Below are positions 47,901-56,478 of a DNA stretch of 64,000 nucleotides, piece after piece. Numbering within the stretch: position 1 is the stretch's first letter; the number at the start of each line of letters is the position of its first letter. The DNA is from Watersipora subatra (taxonomy: Eukaryota; Bryozoa; Gymnolaemata; Cheilostomatida; Watersiporidae). The stretch lies in NCBI RefSeq assembly GCF_963576615.1, contig NC_088717.1, positions 18,648,108 to 18,712,107 on the forward strand, in the 5' to 3' direction. Below the pieces are notes generated by a model. It made no database searches, had not been told where the DNA came from, and saw nothing but the letters and a program-made list of their open reading frames with translations. The position numbers and the translations under genes were made by a program.

Positions 47901-50900
47901 TAATATATGTATAATTCTAATAATCAAGTTATTGCAACTCCTAAACACTAATAACCATCATCCAGCAGATCTTACTTTGAACCTTTCTTTGTTTTAGAGG
48001 TGAATGCTCTTTCCATATGTACACTTTACCAACCCAGCATGCGGATATTTTCTACCCATGCATTTTGGACACCACATTTATATCCTCTTGTCCAGATATG
48101 TTCAAAGGATGGCAACTAGCTCAAGACTGTCGGAGGAAACCAACTTCATTTGTTTATGTCGGGTATTCCACTTACCGAAACTCTTATTGTGCCATTTGCA
48201 ATCTTGGAGATGATCTCGAGTTTTCCACAATTTCTCCAGAAGATGCATACCCGCGTCGTACAAGCTTTGGAACATCTTTTCCAGCAGACGTTGGTGAAGT
48301 CGGGTATTTTGTCCATAGAGTCCGATTTTCATTTGAGTCGAAAAGCTGCTGTAGCAGATGTAAAACAAATTTCAGTGAACAGTGCCAGCCAATTACAAAC
48401 CTGACTAACTCTGAGTGGGGCAGCACGATGCTGCCATTTTATCAAGGATGTACGAGAGTTCCCTTTCATATAACGTGTCCAGGATTAATGGCAAGAATGA
48501 ATATTGTCAACTCAATGACTTTTAACTATCTTTGTCCTGGAGTGTCCGTTAGCTGTTTTGTAATAACTACAACTACAACTACAACGCTAGTACCAACAAC
48601 ATCTACACTTCCATGGTACCCTGGAACTACCGAATATCTTACTTATACTCATTTTGGCCGACTTGCCGACGGCGGATTGTACACCCCACCTATCAATTAC
48701 TCCCCATCTGAACGTACCCATCCTGTTGTCATTGCTGGAGTTTTTTCTGGTAAAGTTGCAGCTAGTGACCAAGCATTTGAGGAGCAGATGAAAGAACAAT
48801 GGTTATCAGTCTCAAATGAAACTTATTGGTTCTGTCCTGACAGAATGATTGTTACCAACAGCAGTGATGGCCACTTTTACAAAATACTGCTAGGTCATGG
48901 TGATGTCCAGGTAGGGGTAACATGTTCAATCTGGTTTTTTTTCAAAACTGTTCCCAACTCTTATCATAGTTTCTTTGCCAAAGAATGAGCATGAGAACTT
49001 AAGTGTGAACGTGGAAGTGAAAAAAGATGTGAACACAAGTGTGAATAGCGGTGTGAGTAAAGGTATGAACATGAGTGTGAACACAAGTGTGAATGCTTGT
49101 GTGAACACAGATGTGAATGCATGTGTGAAAACAGATAAAAATGCTTGTGTGAACACAGGTGTGAATGCATGTGTGAATACAGGTGTGGGCATGAGTGTGA
49201 ACACGGGTGTGAACATAAGTATGAAGGCAGGTGTACTCAGCTCCAAGAGCTTGATTTGCAATTACTACTTTGTAATCTATAAAGTTGAAATCAAAGTAAC
49301 TAATTCACATTCAAAGTGTTATCTACATACATATAAAGGGGTTTTGGCTTGGCAAAAGGTCATAGGTCATAAATTTGCGTGCTCAGCCAGAGTAAATTAC
49401 TAAGCTTATTTTGCTCATCACATGTGAGATTTACAGCAAAACATAAAAATGTGTCAAATAACTTACTAGCATAAATATGTTGCAAAGATTCTTTATAATT
49501 GTTTGTTATACAGGAGGTCCTCGACTTACACCATATGTCTAGTGCTTAAACAATGGTGTATGTTGAATTGCAGTGTAAGTCGAAACACCATAAATAAAGT
49601 ACTCTAAACGCCCTGTACTGTAAGTTATTGTACATTACTTTAATGAAATTCATCAAATGACAGAACAAAGTATTAATTAAAGGAAAAAACTCCTTACCAC
49701 ATGAATTAAATATTATTTTAACATGTTCAACTTTTTATTCCTCAAAATAGTAGCCATGGTAGAACGACTAAGGCAAATCGACCGGCTAATCCTCGTTGCA
49801 GTTTCAATGTTTTTGGAGCGCTTAATGATGTCTAAATTCATTTCCATAGTGATGGCCTTTCTTTTCTTTGATGCACTACCATCAGAAGCATCTGACTTAC
49901 GTTTGGAAGCCGTAACGAAAGGCACCAAGTTAACAGAAACAATCAAACATGTGAGAGAATGGTGAGACACAACCAATGTGCCGTATCACGGAAACAAAGT
50001 GGCGCTATCGTTTTCACCTAGCCTTGCCTCACAGCGTATTCGTTTGCTGAGCGAGAGGAACTACTTTGCTGCTGGTTACGTTTCTTACGACACAGAACAG
50101 TGCAAGTCAGAAACACGTTTAATATTTTTTATAATTCTTTTCGGGTGGTGCATCGTAACAGCAAAACTGTGTAAGTTGGGACTGTCGTAAATCGAGGACA
50201 TCCTGTACTGGTTGAAGCTCATGGTTTTCTCCAATCAAATTTGTGATCTGAAAGTCTGAAATTAATTGTGATTTTTTGTAGCTGCGGAGTTACAAAAATA
50301 TAACAGAAGCAAAGATGAAGGAAAGGAGTAAATTTCACCTTTATGACTTTATTCTTATTGGCCTGTCTCTCTCAGCGATCATCTTTTACCTCATCTACTT
50401 GATGATTTTCAAGAGGAAACAACTCACCACTGCTGATAAAATGATGATAGCTCTTCTTGTTTCTCTCTTCGGAGCACTGATTTGCTTTGCTTTTATAACT
50501 ACACCTCAGGTTACTGATCTGATTGGTTGTCAACTCCTCGCTGCTCTGACACAGTTCTTCTTTCTATCTTCGCTGACTTGGAGTAACTCTATGGCCATAA
50601 GTATTGTGAGAACTCTGCATACCTTCCTTTTACACAGACAGTCACGCCTCGAGTTTCTGTGTTACATCATCTACTCCTTTGGTTTACCACTCGCTTGTAC
50701 GTCTATTACATACCTTCTTTCAACTGCCGACATTCACACCTTTACTAAAGGAGTTTATGAAACAGAAGTTCTTTGTTTCATCGGAGAGATCATTGTTTTA
50801 TACGCACTGTTTTTAGCTCCCGTGTACATACTGCTTTTGCTAAATTTTGTGTTGGGAGCCACCGCTATAGTAAAAGTGTCAAAAAGTGGAAATGTTGGTT

Positions 50901-51268
50901 CAAGCCAAGATAAAAACCGCATGAAAAAACAAATAATTTCAGGCTTCAAGTTGACTGTGTCATTAGGTTTAGGTTGGGTCTTGCTGTTTTTCGTTACGTT
51001 ATTTGACACACTTCAGCCACAAAATTCCTCTGTACTTTGGAAAACTATGCAAGTCTTTGTTGAGCTTCAAGGAGTTCTGATTGTTATAAGCAATTTAATT
51101 GGATGGAAATGCTTGCAATCTATTCCTAAACGTGTGAAACCTCATATGAGTACCAGCCAATCAGATTCCACTAAAGTAACCAGCACTGCTGAACCGGCAG
51201 AAACCAGAGCGTTGACTGGTGACATACCGATGCAACCAACTAAGGAGGAGGAATGGGATGACTCCTAA
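35735..51268 (+). CDS. Receptor gene B: Methuselah-like/class B 7TM receptor with two Cys-rich modules, 10 exons
   Basis: The model joins 35735-35999, 36757-36840, 36962-37214, 37621-37880, 38328-38486, 42162-42438, 42966-43220, 45749-45844, 47998-48910 and 50282-51268. All introns are GT-AG, all phases are compatible and the total is 3549 nt (1182 aa plus stop). The ATG at 35735 is preceded by an in-frame stop at 35708 and starts a hydrophobic signal peptide (about residues 1-18). Residues 19-340 form module 1, 341-854 form module 2 plus a Thr-rich linker, and 855-1182 are the 7TM exon and tail. CxYxGxCC and YCAxCNG boxes recur in both modules. It should be a plasma-membrane receptor; the ligand is unknown. 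No GPS motif was seen. Exon-intron structure is read by eye and needs transcript support. Confidence 0.82.
36757..36840 (+). CDS. Gene B exon 2
   Basis: 84 bp. The acceptor is TGTTTATAG and the donor is CAAG|GTACTT. It encodes G-Y-V-V-N-S-C-P-Q-E-T then L-C-A-Q-V-S-S-A. Phase 1 to phase 1. Confidence 0.78.
36962..37214 (+). CDS. Gene B exon 3: first YCAVCNG box
   Basis: 253 bp. The acceptor is TTCTATTTTTAG and the donor is AAAAG|GTGGGA. It encodes Y-S-N-M-Y-C-A-V-C-N-G-A-L, the same box as in exon 8 and, in variant form, exons 4 and 9. It ends in phase 2. Confidence 0.8.
37455..37575 (+). repeat. tRNA-derived SINE-like repeat in intron 3
   Basis: GTGGCTGCATGGTTTAGTGG resembles a tRNA A-box region and GGTATGATTCC a B box. 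The tail TTTCTTCCTAACGCTCTCAG resembles the repeat at 20388. It lies just before exon 4. Confidence 0.55.
37621..37880 (+). CDS. Gene B exon 4
   Basis: 260 bp. The acceptor is CTATACTTTCAG and the donor is GTAG|GTAAGC. It encodes S-C-W-T-T-L-H-P-T-Y, C-G-N-Y-I-T-H-C-P-E-D and the box R-F-C-Q-I-C-W-E-N. It ends in phase 1. Confidence 0.8.
38328..38486 (+). CDS. Gene B exon 5
   Basis: 159 bp. The acceptor is GCTTTCAG and the donor is CAAAG|GTGAGT. It encodes a Cys-free link (L-L-L-R-A-Q-P-I-S-W-R-L-P-N to T-T-Q-P-L-V-Y-D-K). Its last 19 bp and its donor belong to a 40-bp tandem triplication. Confidence 0.78.
38468..38587 (+). repeat. 40-bp triplication spanning the exon 5 donor
   Basis: Three units start at 38468, 38508 and 38548 with CCCTTGGTATATGACAAAGG then TGAGTGCTAGC. 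Unit 1 contains the real exon end. Unit 2 has GC in place of GT at the donor, while unit 3 keeps GT. Confidence 0.9.
38976..40455 (+). mobile_element. Helitron-like element, copy 1, in intron 5 of gene B
   Basis: It starts in a TA microsatellite followed by TTTCTCACATTATGTCGTCTG. It ends CGCAACGCCAGGTAGTACAACTAG next to T, a GC-rich near-hairpin followed by CTAG. It is interrupted by the MITE at 39388-40111. It contains a tRNA-like block on the minus strand at about 39075-39160. A second copy follows directly. Confidence 0.55.
39388..40111. mobile_element. Tc1/mariner-type MITE nested in Helitron-like copy 1
   Basis: 724 bp. The left end is CAGTGGAACCTTGGCTCTTG and the right end is AACCGAGGTTCCACTG. 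They form inverted repeats, flanked by TA on both sides (39386-39387 and 40112-40113). Subterminal CTCGG/CCGAG phrases recur. No transposase remains. Confidence 0.88.
40456..42056 (+). mobile_element. Helitron-like element, copy 2, in intron 5 of gene B
   Basis: It repeats copy 1 at both ends: start TATTTCTCAAAGTATGTCG, shared block TCAGAAATATTTTGGGAC near 40700, shared block GTTTGAAAGTTAGAATGGCA near 41950, and end GGCAACGTCGGGTAGCACAG then CTAG next to T. The middle (about 40900-41780) is not shared with copy 1 and is AT-rich. A tRNA-like block on the minus strand lies at 40555-40625. Confidence 0.55.
42162..42438 (+). CDS. Gene B exon 6
   Basis: 277 bp. The acceptor is CCCGTCAACAG and the donor is TGTAG|GTATGT. 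It encodes A-F-W-N-L-G-S-I-L-C-Q-S-N-Y, P-E-E-G-E-C-S-L-P-G-C-G and C-E-S-D-I-E-F-K-N-C-R. No partner is seen near gene A. It ends in phase 2. Confidence 0.8.
42517..42765 (+). repeat. tRNA-derived SINE in intron 6 of gene B
   Basis: GCCGTGATGGTGTAGTGATT is an A-box-like tRNA start and AACTGTTCGAGCAC a B-box-like segment. The body continues with CTGAGGTAGTCAATGGTAAACC. It lies 80 bp after the exon 6 donor and is not present in the gene A flank. Confidence 0.65.
42966..43220 (+). CDS. Gene B exon 7: second CC motif
   Basis: 255 bp. The acceptor is ATTTTACAATAG and the donor is CTAAC|GTAAGG. It encodes C-D-R-R-C-H-Y-F-G-D-C-C-F-D, the counterpart of the exon 1 motif, then W-T-C-Y-N-V-Y. Its partner in gene A is 9144-9398. 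Phase 2 to phase 2. Confidence 0.82.
43438..43830 (+). mobile_element. Short MITE relative in intron 7 of gene B
   Basis: It begins AAAACCTCTAATTGAACAC and ends TTTTGAAAGCAGCACCATAG, the two ends of the 44-1262 element without its central part. A small AACAATTAATCAAT tandem array has expanded inside it (43640-43740). It is absent from the matching intron of gene A. Confidence 0.65.
45749..45844 (+). CDS. Gene B exon 8: CASCNG box
   Basis: 96 bp. The acceptor is TCATCGGTAG and the donor is GTTAC|GTAAGTGC. It encodes Y-K-N-T-Y-C-A-S-C-N-G-A-S-D. Its donor is the first base of the expanded minisatellite. Its partner in gene A is 11418-11513. Confidence 0.82.
45845..47552 (+). repeat. 49-bp donor-bearing minisatellite, about 35 units
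   Basis: This is the same unit as at 11514-11947, starting exactly at the exon 8 donor and filling about 1.7 kb of the 2.15-kb intron. Most units keep GTAAGT; some read GCAAGT, ATAAGT or GTAAAT. Variant units (ACTCGTATC, ACTAATAGTAG) recur at intervals, suggesting that blocks of several units were duplicated together. Confidence 0.93.
47998..48910 (+). CDS. Gene B exon 9: large ectodomain exon with Thr-rich linker
   Basis: 913 bp, acceptor CTTTGTTTTAG and donor GTCCAG|GTAGGG, leaving in phase 0. It encodes G-E-C-S-F-H-M-Y, a YCAICNLG box, C-C-S-R-C-K-T, a run of seven Thr, then a Tyr/Pro-rich segment (W-Y-P-G-T-T-E-Y to P-P-I-N-Y-S-P). The membrane-proximal region ends G-D-V-Q. The Tyr/Pro segment stands where gene A has Gly-X-Y triplets. 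Confidence 0.82.
49010..49225 (+). repeat. 12-bp intronic minisatellite (gene B)
   Basis: Degenerate GTGTGAACAYRR units, the counterpart of 13340-13560. An open frame (48975-49403) runs through it and beyond, but in a frame different from exon 9. Confidence 0.85.
49511..50205 (-). mobile_element. Tigger/pogo-type element in intron 9 of gene B
   Basis: 695 bp with terminal repeats CAGGAGGTCCTCGACTTACA and TAAATCGAGGACATCCTG, flanked by TA (49509-49510 and 50206-50207). The minus strand (49713-49976) keeps the start of a Tigger/CENP-B-like transposase: K-R-K-S-D-A-S-D-G, then I-T-M-E-M-N-L-D-I-I-K-R-S and L-S-R-S-T-M-A-T-I. The DDE catalytic domain is deleted. The element is absent from gene A, whose intron reads straight through. 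Confidence 0.88.
50282..51268 (+). CDS. Gene B exon 10: 7TM domain
   Basis: The acceptor is GATTTTTTGTAG; the exon enters in phase 0 and has 328 codons plus TAA. Approximate membrane segments in exon residues are 23-43, 53-73, 86-108, 126-146, 167-195, 222-242 and 253-275. Cys83 (start of TM3) and Cys165 (loop 2) can form the usual disulphide. F-F-F-L-S-S-L-T-W in TM3 and L-A-P-V-Y-I-L-L-L-L-N in TM5 follow Methuselah-like receptors. The basic third intracellular loop (K-N-R-M-K-K-Q) suits G-protein coupling. The tail is Ser/Thr-rich and ends acidic. Confidence 0.87.
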   Translation: MRSYKNITEAKMKERSKFHLYDFILIGLSLSAIIFYLIYLMIFKRKQLTTADKMMIALLVSLFGALICFAFITTPQVTDLIGCQLLAALTQFFFLSSLTWSNSMAISIVRTLHTFLLHRQSRLEFLCYIIYSFGLPLACTSITYLLSTADIHTFTKGVYETEVLCFIGEIIVLYALFLAPVYILLLLNFVLGATAIVKVSKSGNVGSSQDKNRMKKQIISGFKLTVSLGLGWVLLFFVTLFDTLQPQNSSVLWKTMQVFVELQGVLIVISNLIGWKCLQSIPKRVKPHMSTSQSDSTKVTSTAEPAETRALTGDIPMQPTKEEEWDDS

Positions 51269-51845
51269 TGTACCTTGTTTTGCTTTGTTGCCCAGAACAA
51301 TAGAGCAGCTAGATCTAACATATTATTATACTTCTACCAGTACTTTGCTTGTAGTAGTGGCTTGCATATACTGCAGATAAACCAGCAAACATAGTTTTTA
51401 CTAATTATGAAACTTGATATATATAATGAAATATACCTGCTGTAAATGTCCAAGTTGGTTTGTTTATTATTTTTGGAATTTAAAGCTGACAGGTCTTGAC
51501 AGGTTTTCTAATAAAAACACATGGTCTTTTGACACCACAAATCAGAAAAGTTTACTTGGCATAGAAGCCAAGATGCAGAATGAAATATTGATGGGTATGA
51601 AATTTAAAACTGCAACAATGTGTAGCTAAAACAGCACTATAAAAGTCTCAAAACAAGGCAATAAAGCACTTGTTAGAAAAAAAAATTTACTGTACATATA
51701 AATGTACAAGATATAAATTGTAACACTCTATATGGAATTACCATGCACTAACTTAAAACACACGAACAGGCTTGCATACAGTTGACCTGATTATAGCAAA
51801 CATTAGCTTTATGAATGTTTCTAGAAAACCAGCTAGTTTCCAGAA
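51269..51845 (+). other. 3' flank of gene B, paralogous to the gene A flank
   Basis: It matches 14914-15150 and then 16620-17220 with gaps. The hexamer at 51299-51304 is AATAGA, not AATAAA; an AATAAA occurs at 51510-51515. The site corresponding to the solo LTR at 16769 is empty (TATGGAATTACCATGC around 51732-51748). Confidence 0.7.
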
Positions 51846-51879
51846 GTTTCTAGAAAACCCTTTTCTGTTTAAAGATGTA

Positions 51880-52230
51880 GTTGCACCAGATTTTAGTTGA
51901 TTCTATCAGAAGTTATGTCTTATTCTATCAGTTGCTATTGTTTTTGTTGTTTGAGATGGCTTGACTGCTAAGATGTTTCAAGATTAAAATCGACAAAACT
52001 TTGTTGCGGTTAAAACGCTAAGAAGGAAAAGACGTGTCCAGACTTGCCAAAAATGATGTACATAGCCTCGAGGCTGCCTGTCTCTCACTCATATTCACAT
52101 CGGCTATTGCTATCAAAGTCGAGTGCTATGCGGCTTTATTGGCATATATTTTAATTTGTATTTGCTCATGATTGTCGGAATAAAATTTTAGATCTACCTG
52201 CATATATATTGCTATAGTTGTCTAAAATTT
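51880..52230 (+). repeat. Dispersed repeat R1
   Basis: It shares TTTAGTTGATTCTATCAGAAG, GATGTTTCAAGATTAAAATCG and TTGTATTTGCTCATGATTG with 23240-23590. Its class is unknown. Confidence 0.5.
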
Positions 52231-52589
52231 ATTAAATAAAGTACACGTAATAAAAATGTGTCCCATTAGTTTCATGTAAATGCTGTGTAAACATCTAAGT
52301 ACCCGACTACAATTCTGTCAGTCTGCAGCAATCAAGTCATCGAGTAAACTTAGTTCATCAAGACCTTTGAAGCAGCAAAGTTTGTAACTTGCAGAAAACT
52401 TTTTACTGGTTGCATTTGATTAGTTGATTAAAGTACAAAAAAGTGGTTGCTGAGTTGACCAAAATAGTGAACACAAGACATAACGTCCATTTTTTAAATC
52501 AATTTATTGATTTTACAGATACAATTTCCCGATACAATTTATGGGTACGCGTGAATGTGCGCGGTACACACAGTTCCGCGAGGATACAT

Positions 52590-53150
52590 CCAAATAAACA
52601 AGGACACACACCGATACACACGAATACATGCGGATACAATTGGATACACACAGATATACGCGGATATACAGATACGAGGGTATACAGATATTCAGATATA
52701 CAGATAAGCAGATACACAAATGTGCAGATTTGCAGACGCGCAGATACCTAGGTATACAGATACACAGATATAAAATATACAGATATTCAGGTATAAAATA
52801 TACAGATATTCAGATGCTCGGACATACAGATATACAGGTATACAGATATGAAGATATAAAAATATGCAGATGTACAGAGGTAAAGATATACAGATACGCA
52901 GATATACAGATGCGCAAGTACGCAGATATGTAAAGATATGCAGATGTATACATGTAGATATACAGGTATGCAGATACACAGATATACTGATATGCAGATA
53001 TACAGATACGCAGATATACATATTTGCAAATATACAGATGCGCAGATATACAGATTCCCAGATATACAGATACGCAGATATACACATACGCAGGTGTACA
53101 GATATACATGTATATGGATAAATGGACACGCAGATATACAGATATACCGA
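52590..53150. repeat. ACAGATA-type minisatellite
   Basis: Degenerate units of the type CAGATATACAGATACG fill about 560 bp, leaving all frames almost free of stops. The array ends ACAAACTTTGAGATTCATATATATA, the same phrase that ends a shorter array at 53990. It is therefore probably the internal microsatellite of a Helitron-like element. Confidence 0.9.
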
Positions 53151-53186
53151 CTAACAAACTTTGAGATTCATATATATATATATACT

Positions 53187-53620
53187 AGCTCTGCTACCCG
53201 GCGTTGCCTAGGTATTAAAAATCAGCTTATAAACAATGAGAGGTAATGAGAGTTTTCTGCAAGTTGCTATTAGCCTTGCACATTGCCAATGGATAATTTG
53301 AGTAAGCTTACTAATAAGAGCTACCACTTTTCATGACATTACGCCATCACATTACTTCGGGACGAAGAGCACTAGCGTATTTGCTCCCATATAACGACAG
53401 ATATCACCTAATACGCATATCGCCTAATACATAAATCATATATAATACAATATCGCCTTTACATTCATCAAGCTCGTGTGGCTAAATTGGTAAGGTGTCA
53501 GAATGGTAAACCGGAGGGTTAGAGAACAAATATTCTGTGATACGGATTCTTTATTCGAAGATTTTAATAGCTATAGCTGAAACTACACACATCCACACGA
53601 CCAACTTTGCGAAATACATA
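53187..53620 (-). mobile_element. Helitron-like copy 3
   Basis: On the minus strand it ends with CGCCGGGTAGCAGAGCTAG next to T, in a TA microsatellite. It includes CAGCTTATAAACA and a tRNA-like block at about 53470-53540 (GTGTGGCTAAATTGGTAAGG). It is followed by a second, shorter copy. Confidence 0.5.
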
Positions 53621-53627
53621 CATAGAT

Positions 53628-53998
53628 ACACTAGCCGAATGCGCTGCTGTTACACGGGTATTAAAAAACAGCTTATAAACATTGACAGGTCGTGTAGTTG
53701 CCATTAACTGGTTGAGTAAACTAGTATCCGTATTGCTAAACTTAATAAGAGTTGTGAGAGCAAGCTTTTGTGACATTACACGTAATGCAGGGTCACCATG
53801 CGTATTTTAACCCAGATAATAATTCATATCACTCAATGAATCTATTGCATCCAGTGGAACTTAATGGATTAGCTTGTCGCCTTATGAATGAGAGGTTGCA
53901 AGATCAAATCTTCTGCAGTACGGATATTCCATTGCCTTATTTTAATTGCTATAGCTGGACAGACAAACAGATATTCAAAAATACAGACAAACTTTGAG
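53628..53998 (-). mobile_element. Helitron-like copy 4
   Basis: On the minus strand it ends with GCGCATTCGGCTAG next to T. The body shares TATTAAAAAACAGCTTATAAACA with copy 3 and finishes with ACAAACTTTGAGATTTATATATA. Confidence 0.5.
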
Positions 53999-54029
53999 AT
54001 TTATATATATCTATAGTATATATATCTAT

Positions 54030-54240
54030 ATGTATAAATCTCAGTGTTTGCCTGTGATCGGTCTGCGATTCCGTCTGTGATTCTGTCTGCGATTCCGTCT
54101 GCGATTCTGTCTGCGACTCCGTCTGCAATTCCGTCTGCGATTTCGTCTGTGATTCCCTCTGCGATTCTGTCTGCGATTCTGTGTGCGATTTGGTCTGCGA
54201 CTCGGTCTGCGAGTCGGTCTGCGATTCAGTCTGTCTAGCT
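54030..54240. repeat. 12-bp minisatellite GATTCYGTCTGC
   Basis: About 16 units lie between two inverted Helitron-like copies. The frames through it (S-A-I-P on one strand, T-E-S-Q on the other) are repeat artefacts. Confidence 0.92.
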
Positions 54241-54545
54241 ATAGCTATTAAAATCTTGGAATAAAGAATCCGTGTCACAGAAGAATTGATTTTGGAACTT
54301 CCTGTTCACAAGGCGATAAACTACCTTATTGAGCTATGCAAGATGCATGAATTCATTAGGCGATATAAGTCGCTATCTAGGTACTCATAAGGAGTACATT
54401 ACGGCGCAACATCACTAAAGCTTGCTCTCACTGCTCTTATTAGTAAGTTCATCAATACGGATACTAACTTCCTCAGATTAGCCATTGGCAATTTTCCAGG
54501 CTAATAGAAAGTGGCAGGCAACTTCATTACCTGCTCCTGTTTTTA
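54240..54545 (+). mobile_element. Helitron-like copy 5, inverted relative to copies 3 and 4
   Basis: TAGCTATAGCTATTAAAATC, then GAATCCGTGTCACAGAAG and CTAATAGAAAGTGGCAGGCAAC, are the reverse complement of phrases in 53250-53600. Copies 4 and 5 face each other around about 54015. Confidence 0.5.
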
Positions 54546-54679
54546 AGATGTAACTTTAATTGTTATAACTAGATTTAGGAACCGACCCACAAACAAAAGA
54601 CAAACATTGACTTTTTTATATATATGTATATATATACAATCAGAATTGTATCCCATTGTCCATAGAGGTGCTCAAAGAT

Positions 54680-54680
54680 T

Positions 54681-54735
<55 letters not shown>
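54680..54735. repeat. TA dinucleotide microsatellite
   Basis: About 27 uninterrupted TA units. Confidence 0.95.
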
Positions 54736-54737
<2 letters not shown>

Positions 54738-55100
54738 AAATTAGATTGAATAGGAGGCCACTTTGGAAAATATATCCACGATATAGGGCTTTCGGATAAT
54801 AGGAGGCTTCTGATAGGAGGCTTCGCTAGAAACATGCTTAAACAACTCTACTCGTCATGCTGATCGCATACGTATCGATTTTGCATTTTGCATAAATTTT
54901 GCCGGAGAGTTCAACATTTTGAAAAATTTTGCAGGTTAGGAGGCTCTGTAGTTTGAAATGGAGGACTTCCCATTAGCGTAAAATTTGAAAATTTTTATAC
55001 AAAATTCTGAGTTGTCTTCTCTTTTGCAAGAGAAGTTATCTTCTCATTAAATTCAGGGCCTCCTATTATGTTTTTATATCTTGAATTAGATAGTCCTAGT
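54736..55100. mobile_element. Possible MITE with AATAGGAGGCC subterminal repeats
   Basis: TCAAATTAGATTGAATAGGAGGCC at the left is matched by an inverted, diverged GGCCTCCTATTATG then CTTGAATTAGA at the right. Internal GGAGGC phrases recur four times. The ends are not sharp. A related stretch without the ends lies at 55640-55760. Confidence 0.4.
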
Positions 55101-56298
55101 TCCAAGCTCTACTTCTTTTCTTTTTATATAAATTTAGCTAACTATGATATTTAGTTTGGTTCTTTTTACTTGTAATGAACCTTTATTGCATCATTTAATT
55201 TTCTATCAATTGGTTAAAAAGGCGAACTAATCCCTGAAACCCCATTTCAGGGATTTTGTCAACAGAAACTAAGAAAACCGATTTGCAGGCACATCTGTGT
55301 GTGCTTTGATCTAAAGTTTATCATACATATTATTCATAAAATTGAAAACTTATGCTTTCCCTTAATAGCTTGTTAGTGGGCATGCATGGCAAAAACAAAC
55401 ACTTTGTCCATTTAAAAAAAGTTGTAATAAGTTGCAATAAAAGCTAGGATGGTATTGACATCAAGTAATTGGTATTGAAACCATCCTAGTTGTCAAATAG
55501 AAAACTTTTAAAACGTATATTAATTAAAACAGTGCATACATTCATGCTGCCAAATATGCCTGGTAGAGCCAGAGACACCCAATTTTTAAAACATAAATGT
55601 CAAACATGGGAGATTTTCATACCTGTGGCCACATTTATTACTTATACAATTCGATTTAGTCAAGTCATTGCTACTGAGGCAAAACTGGGAAATATAGCAT
55701 ATGTGGGGCCCTTTGGATTATAAAAGGTTTCAGATAAGAGCTTTCGATGAAACCATGCAGTAACATTGAACACACTGTGCAGATTTCATGCATGTATATC
55801 TAACTCGCATTTATCAACATTGGTCAGCATATTTTTTTTAAAAAAGCCCAAACTTACTCAAAAGGAAAAAAATTGACTCTTTAAGCAACCCCGTCAAGGA
55901 GTTGAGTTTACAGAAAAGGAAAGCTCAATATAAGTACGTCAAACAAAGTGAGTGCAACGGTGACAAATAAAATATTCTTAAAACACAATGAGTTTGTATA
56001 AATCTAAAAGTCTTTAGTGCAAAAGGAGCAACCTATCAAAAGCAGGCCAAACAGCTGTTACATTACCAAAAGATTAAAAATCAAAGCATTCACAAGAATA
56101 CCATAAAACATTTATCAACAAAAGTGGAATATTTTATTTCTATCAAATAAAGCTGTAGAGCTTCAAAACACTGAGCTCTATAATTGTCTTGTAAATTGTG
56201 TGACCATCTCCTGGCACCTCGAGTATAATGTGTGAAGTTGTGGTAGCTGTAACTAATGGCTCTGCACAACGTTTAAAATATGATTTTAGCTAGAGATC
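55101..56298. other. No supported gene
   Basis: AT-rich DNA with one short hairpin (CTAGGATGGT at 55444 and ACCATCCTAG at 55480). The part next to 56298 is probably the 3' untranslated region of the minus-strand gene. Confidence 0.4.
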
Positions 56299-56478
56299 TT
56301 AGAAGCGATTCGCAAGAGAACTTTGCTGACTGTAGACACGCCCAGCTACAGAAAGAACTTTAAGGTTGGATGTCATTCCAGTCACTGGATGCCTTTTTGG
56401 AAATTGAACATCAACTTGTTGTTTGAAGGTTAGGCAATCTAGACCACTTTGCCTCCACTGGTAAACATGCTGCTCTAC
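56299..56478 (-). CDS. Terminal exon of an unrecognised minus-strand gene
   Basis: On the minus strand a strong acceptor TGGTTTCTTTGCAG precedes 59 codons and TAA (56299-56301), starting in phase 0. The peptide has H-V-Y-Q-W-R-Q-S-G-L-D, then V-Q-F-P-K-R-H-P-V-T-G-M and L-K-V-L-S-V-A-G-R-V-Y. Its composition and lack of repeats suggest a real conserved cellular protein, but I do not recognise the family. It is compatible in phase with the exon at 59890-60027. Confidence 0.55.
   Translation of the reverse strand, partial: VEQHVYQWRQSGLDCLTFKQQVDVQFPKRHPVTGMTSNLKVLSVAGRVYSQQSSLANRF

Noticed and set aside
52443..53246. Several long overlapping open frames on both strands (I-C-I-S-A-Y-L-Y-I and R-Y-T-D-I-Q types)
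   Set aside because: The ACAGATA repeat happens to lack stops in most frames. Codon pattern and composition are those of the satellite.
53949..54278. Open frames of S-A-I-P and T-E-S-Q repeats
   Set aside because: Products of the 12-bp minisatellite. No start context or splice support.
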